A stretch of DNA of 39,585 bases from JBAWAP01 sp049589355. GTDB lineage: Bacteria; Chloroflexota; Anaerolineae; VGOG01. Of this stretch, positions 1-7,403 are shown in pieces. The DNA is taken from NCBI GenBank assembly GCA_049589355.1, contig JBAWAP010000269.1:1-39585 (forward strand), given 5' to 3'. The position numbers and the translations under genes are program-made. Every line of letters begins with the position of its first letter. Within the stretch, counting starts at the first letter, position 1. The notes below the pieces were generated by a model. The model did no database searches. It was given only the letters and a program-made list of their open reading frames with translations, and had not been told where the DNA came from.

Positions 1-154
1 GCCGGTAAGCGGCCTGCACATCTCCGCGGGTGGGCAAATTCAGAAGTGTCATAGCTTCTACTATAACTGATTGCCGTCAATTTTGCGTTAGCAAAACGTC
101 AAAATCCTGTATGCCTGAGCAGTTACGAAGAGTTTTGTTAACCACTGGTATTGG

Positions 155-1837
155 ATGGGCGTGCTGCTTATATTGACTTTGTCAATGCTGTTTACGGCCT
201 GCGCCGCACCGTCGCCCACAGCGATGCCTGTTCCCACCAACACACCCGAACCCACCGCCACCCCAACGCCTGTAAGCGAAGCGACGCCAACAGCTATCCC
301 TGCTCCAACTGACACGCCGATTCCGCAGCCAACTGCAACGCCTGTAAGCGAAGCGACGCCAACAGACACACCGGTGCCACCGCCTACGGCAACGCCCACC
401 CCAGTGCCCCCTCTCACCTGGGAAATGCTAAAGAACACGGCCTACCCCAATGAATGGCCCAAGGACGGCGTGGCACAACTCGTAGATGGTGTCTATCGGG
501 AGAAGTACATGCCCGACTCCGCCACCGAAATGGTCATCAGCCTGGCCGACGTGCACACCTTTGGCGATCTGAATGGCGACGGTGTTGACGACGTGTTGGT
601 CATTCTCATCAGCTATCCCGGCGGAAGCGGTACGTTCTTTGATTTGGCGGCTGTTCTCAACCAGGATGGTGCACTCAATCCAGTCGCCACGGCGTTCCTG
701 GGCGACAGGACCATTATCCGCTCGATGACCATTGAGTCTGGTCAGATTGTGCTGGAGATAATCACCCAAGGGCCTGACGACCCAATGTGCTGCCCGAACA
801 TGGACAGGCGTCAGGTATACATCCTGCAGGATGGCAGCCTCAATTTGCTGGAGCAGATTGACACGCCCAGAACGGAGCCTGCTATCCCGCGTGCTGTTGA
901 GCCAGAACGGATTGAATTACCACCAGGTGTACTATCTGTCACTCTGGAGGGCAGCATTTTCCCCATCGGCGACAAGAGATATATGCTACACGGACACGCG
1001 GGCCAGACCATGTCGCTGAACGTCACCTCGCCCTATGATCACGTCTTTCTGTCTGTCTACGGTTCGGATGGCGCTGTACTGGTGAGCGTTCTCGATGAGA
1101 CCACGAGCTGGACGGGAGAGTTGCCGCGCACGCTGGAGTACATGATCACCCTGGTGTCCATCGCGGGCAGCGAGACCACCTATACACTTCAGGTTGACAT
1201 GACGATTCCACCGACCCCCACGCCGGGGCCCACCGCTACGCCCTTACCTCCCACGCCTACCCCTCTGCCAACCCCTGAGGCAGGTGGCGTGATCTATCTC
1301 ACCTTTGACGATGGCCCCGTGGACCCGCAGTGGACACCCCAGGTGCTCGAGGTGCTGGCCGGCTATGATGCCAAGGTCACCTTCTTCGTCCTCGGTGCGC
1401 TCGCCGAGCGTTTTCCGGAGCTCATTGATTCAGAAGTGGAGGCAGGTCATTCAGTGGGAAACCACACCTTTGACCATCGCACCCTTGACGGCATCGGCCG
1501 AGAGGCGTTCTTCGATGAACTCCAGAAGGCGGAGGAAATCCTGGGAGATAAGGGCGTGAAGTGTCTGCGACCTCCTTACGGGGCCACCGATGCCTACACC
1601 CGTACCTATTTGGCCGAACTAGGCTATTCACTTGTTCTCTGGAATATTGACACGGAGGACTGGCGACAGCCAGGGGCGGAAGCCATCGCATCGGAGGTGG
1701 CGGAGCAGGCGTATCCGGGGGCCATCGTGCTCATGCACGACGGTGGTGGCGATCGGTCCCAGACGGTGGAGGCGTTGGAGACGATCCTCGAGACCTTGAG
1801 TAACCAGGGGTACGTCTTCGAGGCCGTGTGCCCGTAA
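155..1837 (+). CDS. Polysaccharide deacetylase (NodB/CE4) lipoprotein with Pro/Thr-rich linkers
   Basis: 560 aa. A hydrophobic N-terminus ends in LFTAC, a plausible lipobox, so the protein is probably an exported lipoprotein. Residues about 20-85 are a Pro/Thr-rich linker with an internal repeat, residues about 90-350 are a domain I do not recognise (an early Asp-rich DLNGDGVDD stretch resembles FG-GAP/EF-hand-like loops), and a second PTPTP linker follows. The C-terminal ~190 residues are a CE4 deacetylase domain with TFDDGP, NHTFDH (metal-binding His pair), RPPYG, DTEDW and LMHDGG motifs, all apparently intact. It probably removes acetyl groups from cell-wall or extracellular glycans. The start is weak: no good ribosome site, and the signal peptide lacks the usual basic residues. 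An upstream frame from ATG 111 supplies them, so a frameshift near 150 is possible. Confidence 0.88.
   Translation: MGVLLILTLSMLFTACAAPSPTAMPVPTNTPEPTATPTPVSEATPTAIPAPTDTPIPQPTATPVSEATPTDTPVPPPTATPTPVPPLTWEMLKNTAYPNEWPKDGVAQLVDGVYREKYMPDSATEMVISLADVHTFGDLNGDGVDDVLVILISYPGGSGTFFDLAAVLNQDGALNPVATAFLGDRTIIRSMTIESGQIVLEIITQGPDDPMCCPNMDRRQVYILQDGSLNLLEQIDTPRTEPAIPRAVEPERIELPPGVLSVTLEGSIFPIGDKRYMLHGHAGQTMSLNVTSPYDHVFLSVYGSDGAVLVSVLDETTSWTGELPRTLEYMITLVSIAGSETTYTLQVDMTIPPTPTPGPTATPLPPTPTPLPTPEAGGVIYLTFDDGPVDPQWTPQVLEVLAGYDAKVTFFVLGALAERFPELIDSEVEAGHSVGNHTFDHRTLDGIGREAFFDELQKAEEILGDKGVKCLRPPYGATDAYTRTYLAELGYSLVLWNIDTEDWRQPGAEAIASEVAEQAYPGAIVLMHDGGGDRSQTVEALETILETLSNQGYVFEAVCP
265..365 (+). repeat. 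Direct repeat in linker of deacetylase
   Basis: A 29-bp unit beginning AACGCCTGTAAGCGAAGCG occurs at 265-293 and again at 337-365, 72 bp apart and in the same reading frame. It encodes the repeated TPVSEATPT segment of the Pro/Thr linker and looks like internal tandem duplication of linker DNA. Confidence 0.85.
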
Positions 1838-1905
1838 AGGAGAAGAAAGCCAAATCATCTTGGTGGCGGGGCTAGAGCGACGGGCTACAGGCGGGTGGAA
1901 GAAAG

Positions 1906-1946
1906 TGACTTTTGTCATAGACAGACGGCTGCCCTGATGATATAAT
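1906..1946 (+). promoter_or_regulatory. Sigma70-type promoter with TGAC-N4-GTCA operator, copy 1
   Basis: TAGACA at 1918-1923 and TATAAT at 1941-1946 are separated by 17 bp. Directly upstream, TGAC (1906-1909) and GTCA (1914-1917) form an inverted repeat with a 4-bp spacer whose centre falls near -42, the class II activator position of Crp/FNR-family regulators. Nearly the same sequence occurs at 18697-18737. It would drive the ferredoxin gene at 1980. The regulator is inferred only from architecture. Confidence 0.8.
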
Positions 1947-1979
1947 GAGCACAGTCGCTTTTGGTGACAGGAGATGGGG

Positions 1980-2240
1980 ATGAATAGGACATGGGCTTTG
2001 CCTCAGGTTGACGAGACTCGTTGCACCCTCTGTGGGCTATGCGTGGAGGCTTGTCCTTGCCATGCTGTGGAGCTGGGAGAAGAACGGCTGATCTTTGCCT
2101 GCCCAGAAGCCTGTCTCTGCCTGCGCACTGGCGATGAGGCTTTCGACTGCTCTCGCCTGTGCGAAGAGGTCTGCCCCACTGGAGCAATCACCTGTAGTTT
2201 TGAGATCGTCCTCAAGGCCGATGAGGACATTCGCGAATGA
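1980..2240 (+). CDS. Small ferredoxin-like Fe-S protein
   Basis: 86 aa. Cys15, Cys18, Cys21 and Cys25-Pro form a canonical CxxCxxCxxxCP [4Fe-4S] motif. A second cysteine group (C41, C45, C47, C57, C61, C65-Pro, C72) lacks the standard spacing, giving CxxxCxxxCP, so a second cluster is possible but unusual. Start ATG 1980 is preferred over ATG 1974 because AGGAG at 1969-1973 is six bases from 1980 and touches 1974. It lies behind a promoter almost identical to the one before the DUF166 gene, which suggests an electron-transfer role in a shared redox response. The partner is unknown. Confidence 0.75.
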   Translation: MNRTWALPQVDETRCTLCGLCVEACPCHAVELGEERLIFACPEACLCLRTGDEAFDCSRLCEEVCPTGAITCSFEIVLKADEDIRE

Positions 2241-2472
2241 GTTCGCGAGGTCCCCAAATAAATAAAAGAGAAATGGCAAGGATGGGACATCTGCCTTCAT
2301 AGCCTATGAGGGAAAAGTATATGATGTATCCCACAGTTTCCTGTGGCAGGATGGTCGGCATCAAGTGCTTCATACTGCTGGTGCAGATTTGACCGCTAGT
2401 CTTGATGAAGCTCCCCACGGGGCAGATATGCTGGCAAGATTCCCCGTGAGTGGGGTGCTTGATGAAGATTGA
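2221..2472 (+). pseudogene. Cytochrome b5-like heme-binding protein, interrupted by TAA
   Basis: From 2266 to the TGA at 2470-2472 the frame reads like small soluble cytochrome b5-like heme/steroid-binding proteins: NGKDG, then AYEGKVYDVS, LWQDGRH, AGADLT, PHG and RFPVSG, with His residues at the expected ligand positions. The N-terminal part can be followed in the same frame to ATG 2221 (overlapping the ferredoxin end), but TAA at 2263-2265 interrupts it and no good start follows the stop. It is therefore either a pseudogene or a sequence error. It fits the surrounding redox genes. Confidence 0.65.
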
Positions 2473-2569
2473 TCGAGTACTGGAACCTGGGTCAGCCTCT
2501 GGCCACCGCCGGGTTCACCATGTTGAGCAGAGGCAATGGGTGAAGCACGCCCCATAGAGGTGTAATGAA

Positions 2570-5071
2570 ATGGCGAAACAGATTACTTTGCCCGTGCAGG
2601 GCATGACTTGTGCTTCGTGTGTGACCCATGTGGAACGGGCCTTAAAGAATGTGGACGGAGTGACCGATGTCAACGTCAACCTGGCCACGGAAAAGGCCAG
2701 CGTGAAGTTCACCCCTGAGGGCACGGAAGTGAGCGAGTTGATCTCGGCCGTGCGCGATTCAGGCTACGACGTAGCCACCGAGAAGGTATCCCTGCCCATC
2801 GGTGGGATGACCTGCGCCAGTTGCGTAGCCCACATCGAGGAGGCATTGGCTAAGACCCCTGGCGTGCTGAGCGTCAACGTCAACCTGGCCACCGAAAAGG
2901 CCAGCGTGGAATACATCCCCACCATAACCGGTCTGCCCGATTTTCGCCGCGCTGTGGCCGAGGTGGGTTACGAAGTGTTGCCCACAGCGGAAGAGCAGGC
3001 AGAAGAGGAGCTCTCCCGCGAGGTGCGCAAAATGCAAGATGCCCGGCGGCGGATGATCCTGGCCTGGGCCTTTACCGGTCCCATCATCCTGTGGATGCTG
3101 CCGGAGATGCTGTTCGGCCTGGCCTGGCCCAACGAGACGGTCTTCAAGCTGGGGATGCTGCTGTTGGCCGTGCCGGTCCTTTTCTGGGTCGGACAACGCA
3201 CCTATGTGGCCGCCTGGCGGTCGTCCATCCACGGCGCACCCAACATGGACGCCCTGATCGTTATGGGCACTGGTGCCTCCTTCCTCACCGGCATCGCCAC
3301 TTTCTTTGCGCCCATCCCTACCTACGCCGGGGTAGCAGCCATGATCATGGCCTTTCACCTGACCGGTCGCTACGTGGAGGCGAGCGCCAAAGGACGTGCC
3401 TCGCAGGCCATCCGCAAGCTGTTGGAACTGGGGGCCAAGACCGCCCGCATTCTCGTAGACGGCACTGAGCGAGAGATCTCCATTGACGAGGTGCAGCCAG
3501 GCGACGTGATGGTCGTCCGCCCCGGCGAAAAGATCCCCACCGACGGAATCGTGGTTGAGGGGGAGAGCGCCGTGGACGAATCTATGGCCACGGGCGAGTC
3601 AATGCCAGTTAACAAGCACCCTGGCGATGAAGTGATTGGGGCTACGGTCAACCAGGACGGGCTGCTCAAATTGCGGGCCACCCGCGTGGGTAAGGACACC
3701 TTCCTGGCCCAAGTGGTACGCATGGTCGAAGAGGCCCAGGGCACCAAGGTACCCATCCAGGCATTCGCCGATCGGGTGACGGCAGTCTTTGTGCCCATCG
3801 TCATCGGCATCGCTCTGCTCACCTTCCTGGCCTGGTTCCTGTTCCCCGACGCGCTGCGGCCCATAGCCGAATGGGCGGCTGGCTTTCTGCCCTGGGTGAA
3901 CCCCAATCTGAGTACATTCACTCTGGCCCTGATCACCACCGTTTCGGTGCTGGTCATTGCCTGTCCCTGTGCCCTGGGGCTGGCCACACCCACGGCGTTG
4001 ATGGTCGGCAGCGGCATCGGGGCCGAAAACGGCATCCTCATCCGCTCCGGCGAAGCCATTCAGGCCATGCGGGACGTGCGGGTGGTGATCTTTGACAAGA
4101 CGGGGACGCTGACCAAAGGCCAACCGGAAGTCACAGATGTGATTGTTTCGGGTTCCAAGTTCCAGGTTTCAAGTCAACCTGAGACCTCGAACCTGAAACC
4201 TGAAACCCTCTTGCGTTGGGTGGCTTCGGTGGAGATAGGAAGCGAGCACCCGCTGGGAAGGGCCATTGTGCGCAGAGCCGAGGGACAGGGGTTGGCGCTA
4301 GGAGACCTGGATGACTTCGAGGCCGTGCGCGGCAAGGGGGTGCGCGGCGCGGTGGATGGCCGCACGGTGCTGGTGGGCAGGCGAACGTTCCTGGAGGAAC
4401 AGGACATTCAAGTAGCGGCGATGGAAGATGAAATGCGCCGCCTGGAGGATGAGGGGAAGACGGCCATGTTGGTCGCAGTGGATGGAGAGCTGCTGGGCCT
4501 GCTAGCCGTAGCCGATACCCTCAAGGACGATGCCGTGGCCGCCGTCCGTGAGCTGGGGGCGCTGGGCCTGCAGACGGCCATGATCACCGGCGATAACCGG
4601 CGCACGGCGCAGGCCATCGCCCGCCAGGTAGGGATAGATCACGTGCTGGCCGAGGTGTTGCCGGAGGACAAGCTGGTCGAGGTCCGGCGATTGCAGCAGG
4701 AGACGGATGGCCTAGTAGCTATGGTCGGCGACGGCATCAATGATGCCCCGGCGCTGACCCAGGCCGACGTGGGCATCGCCATCGGCACCGGGACGGACAT
4801 TGCCATCGAGGCCGCCGACATTACCCTGGTGCGCGGCGACCTCTCCGGTGTGGTCAGTGCGGTCAAGCTCTCACGGGCCACCTTCAACAAAGTGATACAG
4901 GGCCTCTTCTGGGCCTTCTTCTACAACGTGGTCATGATCCCGCTGGCCATCCTGGGGATGATGCACCCTGTGCTGGCCGAGATCGCCATGGCCACCAGCT
5001 CAGTGACCGTCGTCACCAATGCCAACCTGCTGCGCAGGGTGGACATCCGGCCAAGTTATGCCCGGCGTTAA
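2570..5071 (+). CDS. copA: Copper-exporting P1B-type ATPase
   Basis: 833 aa, typical length for a two-HMA CopA. Heavy-metal domains carry CASC at residues 14-17 and 82-85. A membrane domain follows with the transport motif CPC at 465-467. TGES (A-domain), DKTGTLT (phosphorylated Asp509), SEHPLG (nucleotide binding) and GDGINDAP are all present, which indicates a functional Cu(I) efflux pump of the inner membrane. The start is set by AGAGGTG seven bases upstream, although an out-of-frame ATG lies at 2565. Just after the phosphorylation site about 20 extra residues (GSKFQVSSQPETSNLKPE) are encoded by a palindromic repeat. The YHS gene 50 bp downstream probably belongs to the same unit. Confidence 0.97.
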   Translation: MAKQITLPVQGMTCASCVTHVERALKNVDGVTDVNVNLATEKASVKFTPEGTEVSELISAVRDSGYDVATEKVSLPIGGMTCASCVAHIEEALAKTPGVLSVNVNLATEKASVEYIPTITGLPDFRRAVAEVGYEVLPTAEEQAEEELSREVRKMQDARRRMILAWAFTGPIILWMLPEMLFGLAWPNETVFKLGMLLLAVPVLFWVGQRTYVAAWRSSIHGAPNMDALIVMGTGASFLTGIATFFAPIPTYAGVAAMIMAFHLTGRYVEASAKGRASQAIRKLLELGAKTARILVDGTEREISIDEVQPGDVMVVRPGEKIPTDGIVVEGESAVDESMATGESMPVNKHPGDEVIGATVNQDGLLKLRATRVGKDTFLAQVVRMVEEAQGTKVPIQAFADRVTAVFVPIVIGIALLTFLAWFLFPDALRPIAEWAAGFLPWVNPNLSTFTLALITTVSVLVIACPCALGLATPTALMVGSGIGAENGILIRSGEAIQAMRDVRVVIFDKTGTLTKGQPEVTDVIVSGSKFQVSSQPETSNLKPETLLRWVASVEIGSEHPLGRAIVRRAEGQGLALGDLDDFEAVRGKGVRGAVDGRTVLVGRRTFLEEQDIQVAAMEDEMRRLEDEGKTAMLVAVDGELLGLLAVADTLKDDAVAAVRELGALGLQTAMITGDNRRTAQAIARQVGIDHVLAEVLPEDKLVEVRRLQQETDGLVAMVGDGINDAPALTQADVGIAIGTGTDIAIEAADITLVRGDLSGVVSAVKLSRATFNKVIQGLFWAFFYNVVMIPLAILGMMHPVLAEIAMATSSVTVVTNANLLRRVDIRPSYARR
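4151..4207 (+). repeat. Word-like palindromic repeat inside copA
   Basis: The stretch is built from the words GGTTTCAAGT / AACCTGAAACC on both strands, with arms at 4151-4174 and 4176-4207. It is read in frame between the DKTGTLT motif and the nucleotide-binding domain of CopA and adds roughly 20 residues not expected there. Confidence 0.7.
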
Positions 5072-5121
5072 AAAGCTGAAACTGGTGTCTGAACTCTGGT
5101 TAAGGGAGGGAGGTGAGTAAG

Positions 5122-5283
5122 ATGGCAGTAGACCCGGTCTGCAAAATGGAAGTGGACCCCAAGACGGCTCCGGCCAAGACCGAGTACAAGGGCAAGACCT
5201 ATTACTTCTGCGCGCCGGGCTGCAAGGTGGCCTTTGACAAGGATCCGGAGAAGTACCTCAAGAGCGAGGGCGAATATAAATGA
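5122..5283 (+). CDS. YHS-domain small metal-binding protein
   Basis: 53 aa. This is essentially a lone YHS domain: DPVCKMEV near the N-terminus, a central YKGKTYYFC and PGCKVAF, ending with a KDPEKYL helix. The YHS family is associated with copper/heavy-metal ATPases and is thought to bind metal through these cysteines. GGAGGTGA at 5109-5116 is a strong ribosome-binding site five bases from ATG. It lies 50 bp behind copA, so co-transcription and a metallochaperone-like or sensing role in copper efflux are likely but inferred. The stop codon touches a palindromic repeat. Confidence 0.85.
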   Translation: MAVDPVCKMEVDPKTAPAKTEYKGKTYYFCAPGCKVAFDKDPEKYLKSEGEYK

Positions 5284-5331
5284 CGATTTGCGATTTTCGA
5301 TTCGCAAATCGAAAATCGGCAATCGAAAATC
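5284..5331. repeat. CGATTTTCG-word palindromic repeat
   Basis: CGATTTGCG (5284-5292) pairs with CGCAAATCG (5303-5311), and the words CGATTTTCG, CGAAAATCG and CGAAAATC follow one another. The element fills the gap between the convergent YHS and retropepsin-like genes and reaches the stop codons of both, so it may also serve as a bidirectional transcript end. Confidence 0.7.
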
Positions 5332-5731
5332 AAAGCAGGCGGAGATGGGTGACGCGTGGATCTATGATCACCTCATCGGCTTCGAAGTCCAACTTCATGC
5401 GCCAGCCCTGCAGGGTCTTAGCACCGATGATCACCGCTTCGGAAAGGCCGGGGATGAGCATGAATTCGTCGGAGAAGCGGTAGCCGTCCAGGTAGAAGTT
5501 GAGGCTGACCCTCTCGGTGGCGGTCAGGGTTTCGTCTTCCCTTCGGCTACGCTCAGGGCAGGCCTTCGCTGTGCCGAAATCCATCGGCTCGGGAAGGGAT
5601 TCAATACTTGCCAGTTTCTTAGCCAACTCAGGCTGGATGCAGGAGTAGGTGGAGCCACTGTCGAAGATAGCCACTTCCTCCTGACTCCCTTTCGAGCCGA
5701 CCAGACGGATGAGTTTCTGAATGATAGCCAT
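5330..5731 (-). CDS. Retropepsin-like aspartyl protease domain protein
   Basis: 133 aa from ATG 5731, chosen because a GT-rich GGGGG box lies about nine bases upstream (a TTG-initiated extension to 5749 is less likely). FDSGST near residue 29 is the D-[ST]-G-[ST] catalytic signature of retropepsin-type aspartic proteases, and IIGAKTLQGW resembles the flap/second-half segment of bacterial single-domain members. Such proteins are thought to act as dimers; the substrate is unknown. The central ACPERSRR stretch is encoded by a dispersed repeat (5539-5563) and was probably acquired by insertion. It is transcribed opposite to its neighbours. Confidence 0.7.
   Translation of the reverse strand: MAIIQKLIRLVGSKGSQEEVAIFDSGSTYSCIQPELAKKLASIESLPEPMDFGTAKACPERSRREDETLTATERVSLNFYLDGYRFSDEFMLIPGLSEAVIIGAKTLQGWRMKLDFEADEVIIDPRVTHLRLL
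5539..5563. repeat. Dispersed CCCTTCGGC...GCTCAGGGC repeat inside a CDS
   Basis: The 25-bp palindromic element CCCTTCGGCTACGCTCAGGG plus CAGGC is read in frame on the minus strand as ACPERSRR inside the retropepsin-like gene. A related element occurs at 22131-22154, and a degenerate form probably at 32587-32611. Confidence 0.65.
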
Positions 5732-5854
5732 AGATTTACCCCCACTCAAATTCTACCATAAATACAGAGACAAGTCAAAGCTTGGATTTTCGGTTCTTAA
5801 TTGCCAGGCCAAAAGCAGAAGGACAAACACTATTCTGAACAGGAGGTTTTGAGA

Positions 5855-6247
5855 ATGAACAGACTCAATTGGACACAAGTGTTGGTCTTTGGATTGGTAG
5901 TGCTGGTCGTCTTCGTGATCGGCCTCAGCTTCTTGACAATGTTCTTCGGTCGCTGGGGGATGATGGGCCCAGGTGGCATGATGGGCGGTTGGTGTCCCTG
6001 GTGCGGAGGAACGGGGCGTTTCGGGGGCGGTGGGATGATGGGCGGCCTCTTTGGCTTGCTTTTCATGCTGCTGGGCCTACTGATCCCCATCGGACTATTG
6101 GGGCTGCTGATCCTGGGTGCTGTCTGGCTGGTGCGCAACATAGGCAGGCCAACTGCACCACCGGCTCCAACCCAAACCTGCCCAGGCTGCGGTCGGCCGA
6201 CGGAGCCCGACTGGCAGCACTGCCCCTACTGTGGCGAGAAACTATGA
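5855..6247 (+). CDS. Two-TM membrane protein with C-terminal zinc ribbon
   Basis: 130 aa. One transmembrane helix at about residues 8-30, a Gly/Met-rich loop (GMMGPGGMMGG, with a CPWCGGTG motif), a second helix at about 65-95, then a soluble C-terminus with CPGCG and CPYCG, a zinc-ribbon pattern. AGGAGG at 5841-5846 fixes the ATG at 5855. The function is unknown; Met-rich segments beside copper genes may bind metal, but this is only suggested. Its stop lies one base before the ATG of the cytochrome c gene, so the two are surely co-transcribed. Confidence 0.75.
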   Translation: MNRLNWTQVLVFGLVVLVVFVIGLSFLTMFFGRWGMMGPGGMMGGWCPWCGGTGRFGGGGMMGGLFGLLFMLLGLLIPIGLLGLLILGAVWLVRNIGRPTAPPAPTQTCPGCGRPTEPDWQHCPYCGEKL

Positions 6248-6248
6248 G

Positions 6249-6764
6249 ATGAACGAGAAGAAAATTCCCTGGTGGGTCGTTGTCGGCGGCGGAGTGGTGG
6301 CCGGTCTGTTCCTGGTGGCCTGTCTGGGGCTGGTCTGGTGGAGGCTGGCCTGGCCCTGGGGCCCGGCCACAACTGTGCCAACGAGATATCGCTCCAACGG
6401 CGAGCAGATTTACCTCACCGCTACCAGCCAGCGAGGAACACCTATCGTCTCAGACATGGGGATGGAGATGATGGGTGGCGGGATGATGACCTGCGCCAGT
6501 TGTCACGGCCCCGATGGCCGCGGTAGACGGGTGCGGATGATGATGCACGTCTTTGAGACCCCCGACATCCGATACAAAACGCTGACCACAGCAGAACACG
6601 GCGAGGAGATGGAACACGAGCCTTACACCGACGAGACCATCAAGCGGGCCATCACCCAGGGGATCGAGCCGAACGGTGAGCCGCTGGACTGGCCCATGCC
6701 TCGCTGGGCGATGAGTGACGAGGACCTGGACGACCTGCTGGAATTCCTGAAAACGTTGGACTGA
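6249..6764 (+). CDS. Membrane-anchored c-type cytochrome
   Basis: 171 aa. An N-terminal transmembrane anchor (about residues 6-30) is followed by an extracytoplasmic domain with one CASCH heme c motif at residues 82-86. A Met near the C-terminus, in PRWAMSDEDLDDLLEFLKTL, is the probable distal ligand with the usual closing helix. The Met-rich MGMEMMGGGMM before the heme motif echoes the upstream membrane protein. ATG 6249 follows the previous stop by one base. It probably carries electrons at the outer face of the membrane; the redox partner is not identified. Confidence 0.88.
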   Translation: MNEKKIPWWVVVGGGVVAGLFLVACLGLVWWRLAWPWGPATTVPTRYRSNGEQIYLTATSQRGTPIVSDMGMEMMGGGMMTCASCHGPDGRGRRVRMMMHVFETPDIRYKTLTTAEHGEEMEHEPYTDETIKRAITQGIEPNGEPLDWPMPRWAMSDEDLDDLLEFLKTLD

Positions 6765-6787
6765 CATTGCAGAGGAGGTAACCTACA

Positions 6788-6832
6788 ATGATGCCGACTG
6801 AGACACTCAAACATGAACACTAGATCATTCTC
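6788..6832 (+). other. In-frame N-terminal extension of hemerythrin ending at TAG
   Basis: A strong AGGAGG (6774-6779) precedes ATG 6788, which begins MMPTETLKHEH followed by TAG at 6821-6823 and then, in the same frame, IILMVLGAAEREAR of the hemerythrin. The HEH segment is where the family has its first iron-ligand His. The natural gene therefore seems to start here, with a nonsense codon or sequence error in the way. Confidence 0.7.
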
Positions 6833-7330
6833 ATGGTTCTGGGGGCGGCTGAGCGCGAAGCACGGTCAATCCAGAACAGCGGCAAAGTTCACGCGGAGGA
6901 ACTTGATAGGATGCTCGATTTCTTCCGCAACTTTGCCGATCGCTGTCATCATGCCAAGGAAGAAGAGCTTCTCTTTGTCAAGATGCAGGAACGGGGTATG
7001 CCTGTTCGTGGCGGCCCCATTGCGGTGATGCTGCAGGAGCACGACGAGGGACGACGACGGGTGAAGGCTGTCGCCGACGCTCTTCCACAGGCCAGGAGTG
7101 GCGATGCGTTGGCCTTGACCTCGGTGAGGAGCAACCTGTTGGCCTACGTTCAACTGCTGCGCGCCCATATTGACAAAGAGGACAACGTTCTGTATCCTAT
7201 GGCCGACCGGCTTTTTACACCAGAAGATCAACGGGTGCTGACTGAGGCGTTTGAAAAGGTTGAAGCCGAGGAGATGGGAGAAGGAGTCCATGAGAAGTAC
7301 CATCAACTTGCCCATGACCTCGCCCGTTGA
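6833..7330 (+). CDS. Hemerythrin-domain protein (N-terminus cut by TAG)
   Basis: 165 aa as an open frame from ATG 6833. It is a four-helix hemerythrin-like domain with CHHAKEEE, LQEHDEGRR and HIDKEDNVLYP, which supply the His and carboxylate ligands of a di-iron site. Family roles include O2 or NO binding and sensing, which fits the flavodiiron gene downstream. The natural start is probably ATG 6788, separated from this frame by TAG 6821-6823. Starting at 6833 would lose the first ligand-bearing helix, and no good ribosome-binding site precedes 6833. The gene may be inactive, or the stop may be an error. Confidence 0.78.
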   Translation: MVLGAAEREARSIQNSGKVHAEELDRMLDFFRNFADRCHHAKEEELLFVKMQERGMPVRGGPIAVMLQEHDEGRRRVKAVADALPQARSGDALALTSVRSNLLAYVQLLRAHIDKEDNVLYPMADRLFTPEDQRVLTEAFEKVEAEEMGEGVHEKYHQLAHDLAR

Positions 7331-7391
7331 GTGGTGGGGCTATACCAAAGAGTGTATTGGCGAGGAGAAGTATCAACGCTTGAAGCAATAG
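7290..7391 (+). CDS. Possible 33-residue ORF overlapping hemerythrin end
   Basis: ATG 7290 follows AAGGAG by only a few bases and opens a 33-codon frame that overlaps the hemerythrin C-terminus and ends at TAG 7389. Its tail SPVEWWGYTKECIGEEKYQ is Trp/Tyr-rich and looks protein-like, but I recognise no family. It could be a small coupled gene or the remnant of a longer one. Confidence 0.3.
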   Translation: MRSTINLPMTSPVEWWGYTKECIGEEKYQRLKQ

Positions 7392-7403
7392 GGGGCCGAT
7401 GCC

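Noticed and set aside
6788..7330. Amber codon recoding (pyrrolysine or reassigned TAG)
   Set aside because: One isolated TAG in a hemerythrin, several other genes end normally or with TGA/TAA, and no recoding element is visible.
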